A stretch of DNA of 7,429 bases from positions 1-7,429 of the forward strand of contig JAJRTG010000130.1 of assembly GCA_024278395.1 (NCBI GenBank), given 5' to 3'. Made by a program: the position numbers and the translations under genes. Below the pieces are notes generated by a model. The model made no database searches. It was given only the letters and a program-made list of their open reading frames with translations, and was not told the DNA's origin. The stretch is from Fidelibacterota bacterium. Its GTDB lineage: Bacteria; Bipolaricaulota; Bipolaricaulia; UBA7950; UBA9294. Shown piece after piece: positions 5,173 to 7,429 of this stretch (within the stretch, counting starts at the first letter, position 1; every line of letters starts with the position of its first letter).

Positions 5173-6300
5173 ATGAAGACTGGAACCGCCGACCTTCCGC
5201 TCCACTATGGCAGGGCCCCGAGGTGGCTCTTCTCCCGGATGCGCGCCCTCGCCGGGAAGATCGCCGAGGTGGTCGTCCTGGAGTACGGGCCGACCGGGTT
5301 TCTGCAGAGGATCGCCGATCCGTATTGGTTCCAGGCCCTCGGCTGCGTGCTTGGGTTCGATTGGCACTCAAGCGGCCTTACCACCACGACCTGCGGGGCG
5401 ATCAAGGAGGGGATCAAGGGGGAGGAGGAGTCCTTGGGGCTGTTCGTTGCCGGGGGGAAGGGGGCGACATCGCGTAAAACTCCCACCGAGATCGCGGTGT
5501 GGGGCGATCGGACGGGGGTCGACGCGGATCGGTTGATCTACGCGAGCCGCGCCGCGGCCAAGGTCGATTCGGCCGCGATCCAGGACGGATACGGGATCTA
5601 TCATCACGCCTTCTTCTTCGATCGGGCGGGGAACTGGGCTGTGGTGCAGCAGGGGATGAACGAAAGGACGCGCATGGCCCGCCGCTACCACTGGTTCTCC
5701 CGCGCCGTCTCCAGCTTCGTGTGCGAGCCGCACACCGCGATCTGCTGCGACACCCGCGCTCCGAGCTTGAACCTCGTGGCCCGGGAGAGCGCCGGCACGC
5801 GGGAGGCGAGCGCGGAGATCGCCCGTGAAGAGCCGATCAGGATCGTGGAGGAACTGGACAGGTTGAAGCGGGTGGAACTCCCCCGCCGGCACGCGGTGAT
5901 GCTCTCCGATATCGATCCGAAACGTCTTTCCCGCATTTTCCTGAAGACGTACACCGCGCAGCCGCAGGGGTTTGAGGCGCTCCTCACCACCCCGGGGGTG
6001 GGGGCGAAGACGCTGCGCGCCCTCTCCCTGATCGCCGAGCTCGTCTACGGGGCCGTGCCGAGCTTCACCGATCCGGCGCGGTACAGCTTCGCCCACGGCG
6101 GGAAGGACGGAACCCCTTACCCGGTAGATCGCGAGACGTACGATCGTTCGATCGGGATCATGGCCCGCGCGATCCGACGGGCGAAGCTGGGAAAGCCGGA
6201 GGAGCTGCGCGCGTTGCGCCGGTTGGAGCGGGCGTTCAATCCTCCGGGACCTCCACCTCCCGCAGGTAGCGGGCCGCGTCCTCCGGCGGCATCGGGTTGA
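5173..6300 (+). CDS. DUF763 (COG1415) family protein, function unknown
   Basis: This 375-residue protein is recognisable along its length as the DUF763 family, known mainly from archaea and thermophilic or deep-branching bacteria and without an established function. Blocks seen: GTADLPLHYGRAPRWLFSRM (4-23), FQALGCVLGFDWHSSGLTTT (53-72), GGKGATSRKTPTE (94-106), an AAKVDSAAIQDGYGIYHHAFFF stretch (128-149), WAVVQQGMN (155-163), ARRYHWFS (169-176) and FVCEPHTAI (182-190). Then come TTPGVGAKTLRALSLIAELVYG (272-293), which looks like a helix-hairpin-helix of the kind that binds nucleic acid backbones, and SFAHGGKDGTPYPVDRETYD (305-324). The many conserved His, Asp, Lys and Arg residues suggest an enzyme, perhaps acting on nucleic acid (inference from the HhH-like segment only). 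The start matches the family N-terminus. Residues 355-375 are a Pro/Gly-rich tail encoded opposite the end of galT and are probably not part of the conserved fold. No signal peptide or membrane segment is seen. Confidence 0.87.
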   Translation: MKTGTADLPLHYGRAPRWLFSRMRALAGKIAEVVVLEYGPTGFLQRIADPYWFQALGCVLGFDWHSSGLTTTTCGAIKEGIKGEEESLGLFVAGGKGATSRKTPTEIAVWGDRTGVDADRLIYASRAAAKVDSAAIQDGYGIYHHAFFFDRAGNWAVVQQGMNERTRMARRYHWFSRAVSSFVCEPHTAICCDTRAPSLNLVARESAGTREASAEIAREEPIRIVEELDRLKRVELPRRHAVMLSDIDPKRLSRIFLKTYTAQPQGFEALLTTPGVGAKTLRALSLIAELVYGAVPSFTDPARYSFAHGGKDGTPYPVDRETYDRSIGIMARAIRRAKLGKPEELRALRRLERAFNPPGPPPPAGSGPRPPAASG

Positions 6301-7270
6301 TGTAGAGCCCGGTTCCCCACTCGAACCCGGCCACCAAGGTGAGGCGGGGGATGATCGCCATCCGCCAGTGGTAATCGTACTGCAGGGTCGTCCAGTAGCC
6401 CGGCTTCCCCGGCCGCGGTATGGGGTTGGGGGAATTGTGCAGAACGATGTTGTACGGCGGGTCTCCTAAGAGGTGCTTCAGCCGGAACAGGGTCCGCTTG
6501 AGGATGCGGGCCAGTTCCCATCGCTGCTCCTCGCAGATCTGCGTGAATTCGTGCGCGTGTTTGCGCGGGTAGATCACGAGCTCGAACGGGAAGCGCGAGT
6601 CGTACGGGGTGAAGGCGACGAAATCGTCCGTCGCCTCGATGATCCGCTCACCGGATTTGAGCTCCATGAGCATCACATCGCAGAACAGGCACCGCTCCTT
6701 CCTCTCGTAGTACTCCCGCGCCGTCTGCAGTCGATCGCGTACCCGGCGGGGGACGACCGGGGTGGCGATGATCTGGGAGTGCGGGTGCGCTAAGGATGCC
6801 CCGGCTTGTTTGCCGTGGTTCTTGAACAGGAGGACGTAACGGTACCAATCGTTCTTCATGAGCTCCTGCAGCCGCACGACGTAGGTGTCCACGATCAGCT
6901 TCACCTGTTCCACCGGGAGGTCGGGGATCTCCTTATCATGGGATGGTGTCTCGATCACCACCTCGTGGGTTCCGACCCCGTTCATGCGGTCGTAGATCCC
7001 GTCTACGGCTGTGCGCCCCAGTTCAGGGTAGTCCTGCATGGCGGGGAACTTGTTGGGGACCACCCGTACTCGCCAGCTGCCGTCCTCCCCCGGGATGCGG
7101 TAGATCTCCGGCGGGGTCATCTCCTCTTTCCCCGGACAGAACGGGCAGTTGCTCGGTGGACGACTATTTTCTTTCTTATCTTCCGTGCGATAGTCGGAGG
7201 GACGCTTCGCCCGCTCGGGGGCGATGATCACCCATCGTTCCGTTATAGGTCCTCGTCTAAGTTCCGGCAT
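6236..7270 (-). CDS. galT: Galactose-1-phosphate uridylyltransferase (GalT family, HIT superfamily)
   Basis: GalT exchanges UMP between UDP-glucose and galactose-1-phosphate (Leloir pathway) through a uridylyl-histidine intermediate. The 344-residue product has RGPITERWVIIAPERAKRP (6-24), CPFC (C42, C45), SHD with H111, FKNHGKQAGASLAHPHSQ (149-166) and C-terminal-domain motifs DYHWRMAIIP and FEWGTGLYINP. H164 of the HPH triad is the expected nucleophile and Q166 its partner. C42, C45, H111 and H162 fit the zinc site known from E. coli GalT. A second CxxC (C194, C197, CLFC) may form another metal site. The ATG at 7270 has AAGGAG five bases upstream; an in-frame GTG at 7276 falls between that site and the ATG and is not preferred. 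The gene lies 22 bases after a GT4 glycosyltransferase and probably shares its transcript. Some family members use other nucleotide sugars (for example ADP-glucose phosphorylase), so UDP/galactose specificity is likely but unproven. Its end overlaps the DUF763 gene. Confidence 0.94.
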   Translation of the reverse strand: MPELRRGPITERWVIIAPERAKRPSDYRTEDKKENSRPPSNCPFCPGKEEMTPPEIYRIPGEDGSWRVRVVPNKFPAMQDYPELGRTAVDGIYDRMNGVGTHEVVIETPSHDKEIPDLPVEQVKLIVDTYVVRLQELMKNDWYRYVLLFKNHGKQAGASLAHPHSQIIATPVVPRRVRDRLQTAREYYERKERCLFCDVMLMELKSGERIIEATDDFVAFTPYDSRFPFELVIYPRKHAHEFTQICEEQRWELARILKRTLFRLKHLLGDPPYNIVLHNSPNPIPRPGKPGYWTTLQYDYHWRMAIIPRLTLVAGFEWGTGLYINPMPPEDAARYLREVEVPED

Positions 7271-7292
7271 TCTCACTCCTTACCCAGTTATT

Positions 7293-7429
7293 TTAAGAGA
7301 CGATCTCTCCGAGGAGATTGAGCCAATCGTGGAGCAGGCGTGGCATGAGGAAACGTTCGCGCACGTGTTCACGACCCGCCCGTCCCAGTTTGCCACCGAG
7401 ATCGGGATTCGTCAATATCTCCAACACCC
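7293..7429 (-). CDS. GT4-type glycosyltransferase, C-terminal end (TreT-like)
   Basis: Only the last 44 codons are inside the window; the frame is open to the window edge and ends in TAA at 7295-7293. The peptide contains VLEILTNPDLGGKLGRAGREHVRERFLMPRLLHDWLNLLGE. This is the standard ending of GT-B family 4 glycosyltransferases, in which the final helix crosses back to the N-terminal domain. The GREHVRERFL-x-xx-L-xx-xL pattern closely resembles the end of trehalose synthase TreT, which joins a nucleotide-activated glucose to glucose. Many other GT4 enzymes end similarly, so TreT is a suggestion. It stands 22 bases upstream of galT on the same strand and is probably its operon partner, consistent with nucleotide-sugar chemistry. 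Confidence 0.7.
   Translation of the reverse strand, partial: VLEILTNPDLGGKLGRAGREHVRERFLMPRLLHDWLNLLGEIVS

Noticed and set aside
5368..6096. 242-codon open frame on the minus strand opposite DUF763
   Set aside because: Arg/Pro/Gly-rich shadow with no family resemblance, while the plus-strand frame matches DUF763 along its length.
1..7429. Search for tRNA, rRNA, CRISPR arrays, transposase genes and riboswitches
   Set aside because: Nearly all sequence is covered by confident protein genes and the two gaps are 114-126 bases. Nothing in them resembles tRNA arms, regularly spaced repeats or a known riboswitch core.

Overview
This is a GC-rich, gene-dense bacterial window (about 60% GC or more by eye) with no RNA genes, CRISPR array or insertion sequence. 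It holds eight protein genes, two of them cut by the window edges. No gap exceeds about 130 bases. The gene set (neopullulanase-type GH13 enzyme, GlgA, a TreT-like glycosyltransferase, GalT, an ISC pair with an Rrf2 regulator, and a DUF763 protein) fits a deep-branching, possibly thermophilic anaerobic bacterium. Candidatus Bipolaricaulota/Acetothermia is a guess from overall character, not something the sequence proves.

Layout: (1) 1-543, plus strand, is the 3' end of a GH13 alpha-glucan hydrolase. It meets (2) glgA, glycogen synthase, minus strand 1961-540, tail to tail, and the two stop codons share one CTAG. (3) 1962-2087 is a short gap with a candidate glgA promoter and a nested repeat or hairpin element. 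(4) 4149-2088, minus strand, is a three-gene iron-sulfur operon transcribed as cysteine desulfurase, then IscU scaffold, then an Rrf2/IscR-like regulator. The genes are coupled by a 4-base overlap and a 2-base gap. (5) 4150-4264 is a divergent control region with a candidate iscS promoter overlapping two inverted repeats. (6) 4265-5140, plus strand, is an EamA/DMT ten-helix transporter. (7) 5173-6300, plus strand, is a DUF763 protein of unknown function behind a possibly leaderless promoter. (8) 7270-6236, minus strand, is galT, which overlaps the DUF763 gene tail to tail by 65 bases. It is preceded in its own transcript by (9) the last 44 codons of a GT4 glycosyltransferase (7429-7293).

The two ends of the window concern storage or compatible sugars. 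GlgA polymerises ADP-glucose into alpha-1,4-glucan, the GH13 enzyme cleaves alpha-glucans, and the GalT and TreT-like pair handles nucleotide sugars and hexose-1-phosphates. The middle supplies sulfur and the scaffold for Fe-S cluster assembly, with a regulator that probably senses cluster status and feeds back on the operon.

I do not see a clear new multigene system. The less ordinary signals are the DUF763 gene (unknown function, leaderless-type start, C-terminus overprinted on galT), a coiled-coil-like extension on IscU, the Rrf2 gene in last place with altered cysteine spacing, the inverted repeats in the iscS promoter, and a strong over-representation of the tetranucleotide GATC.
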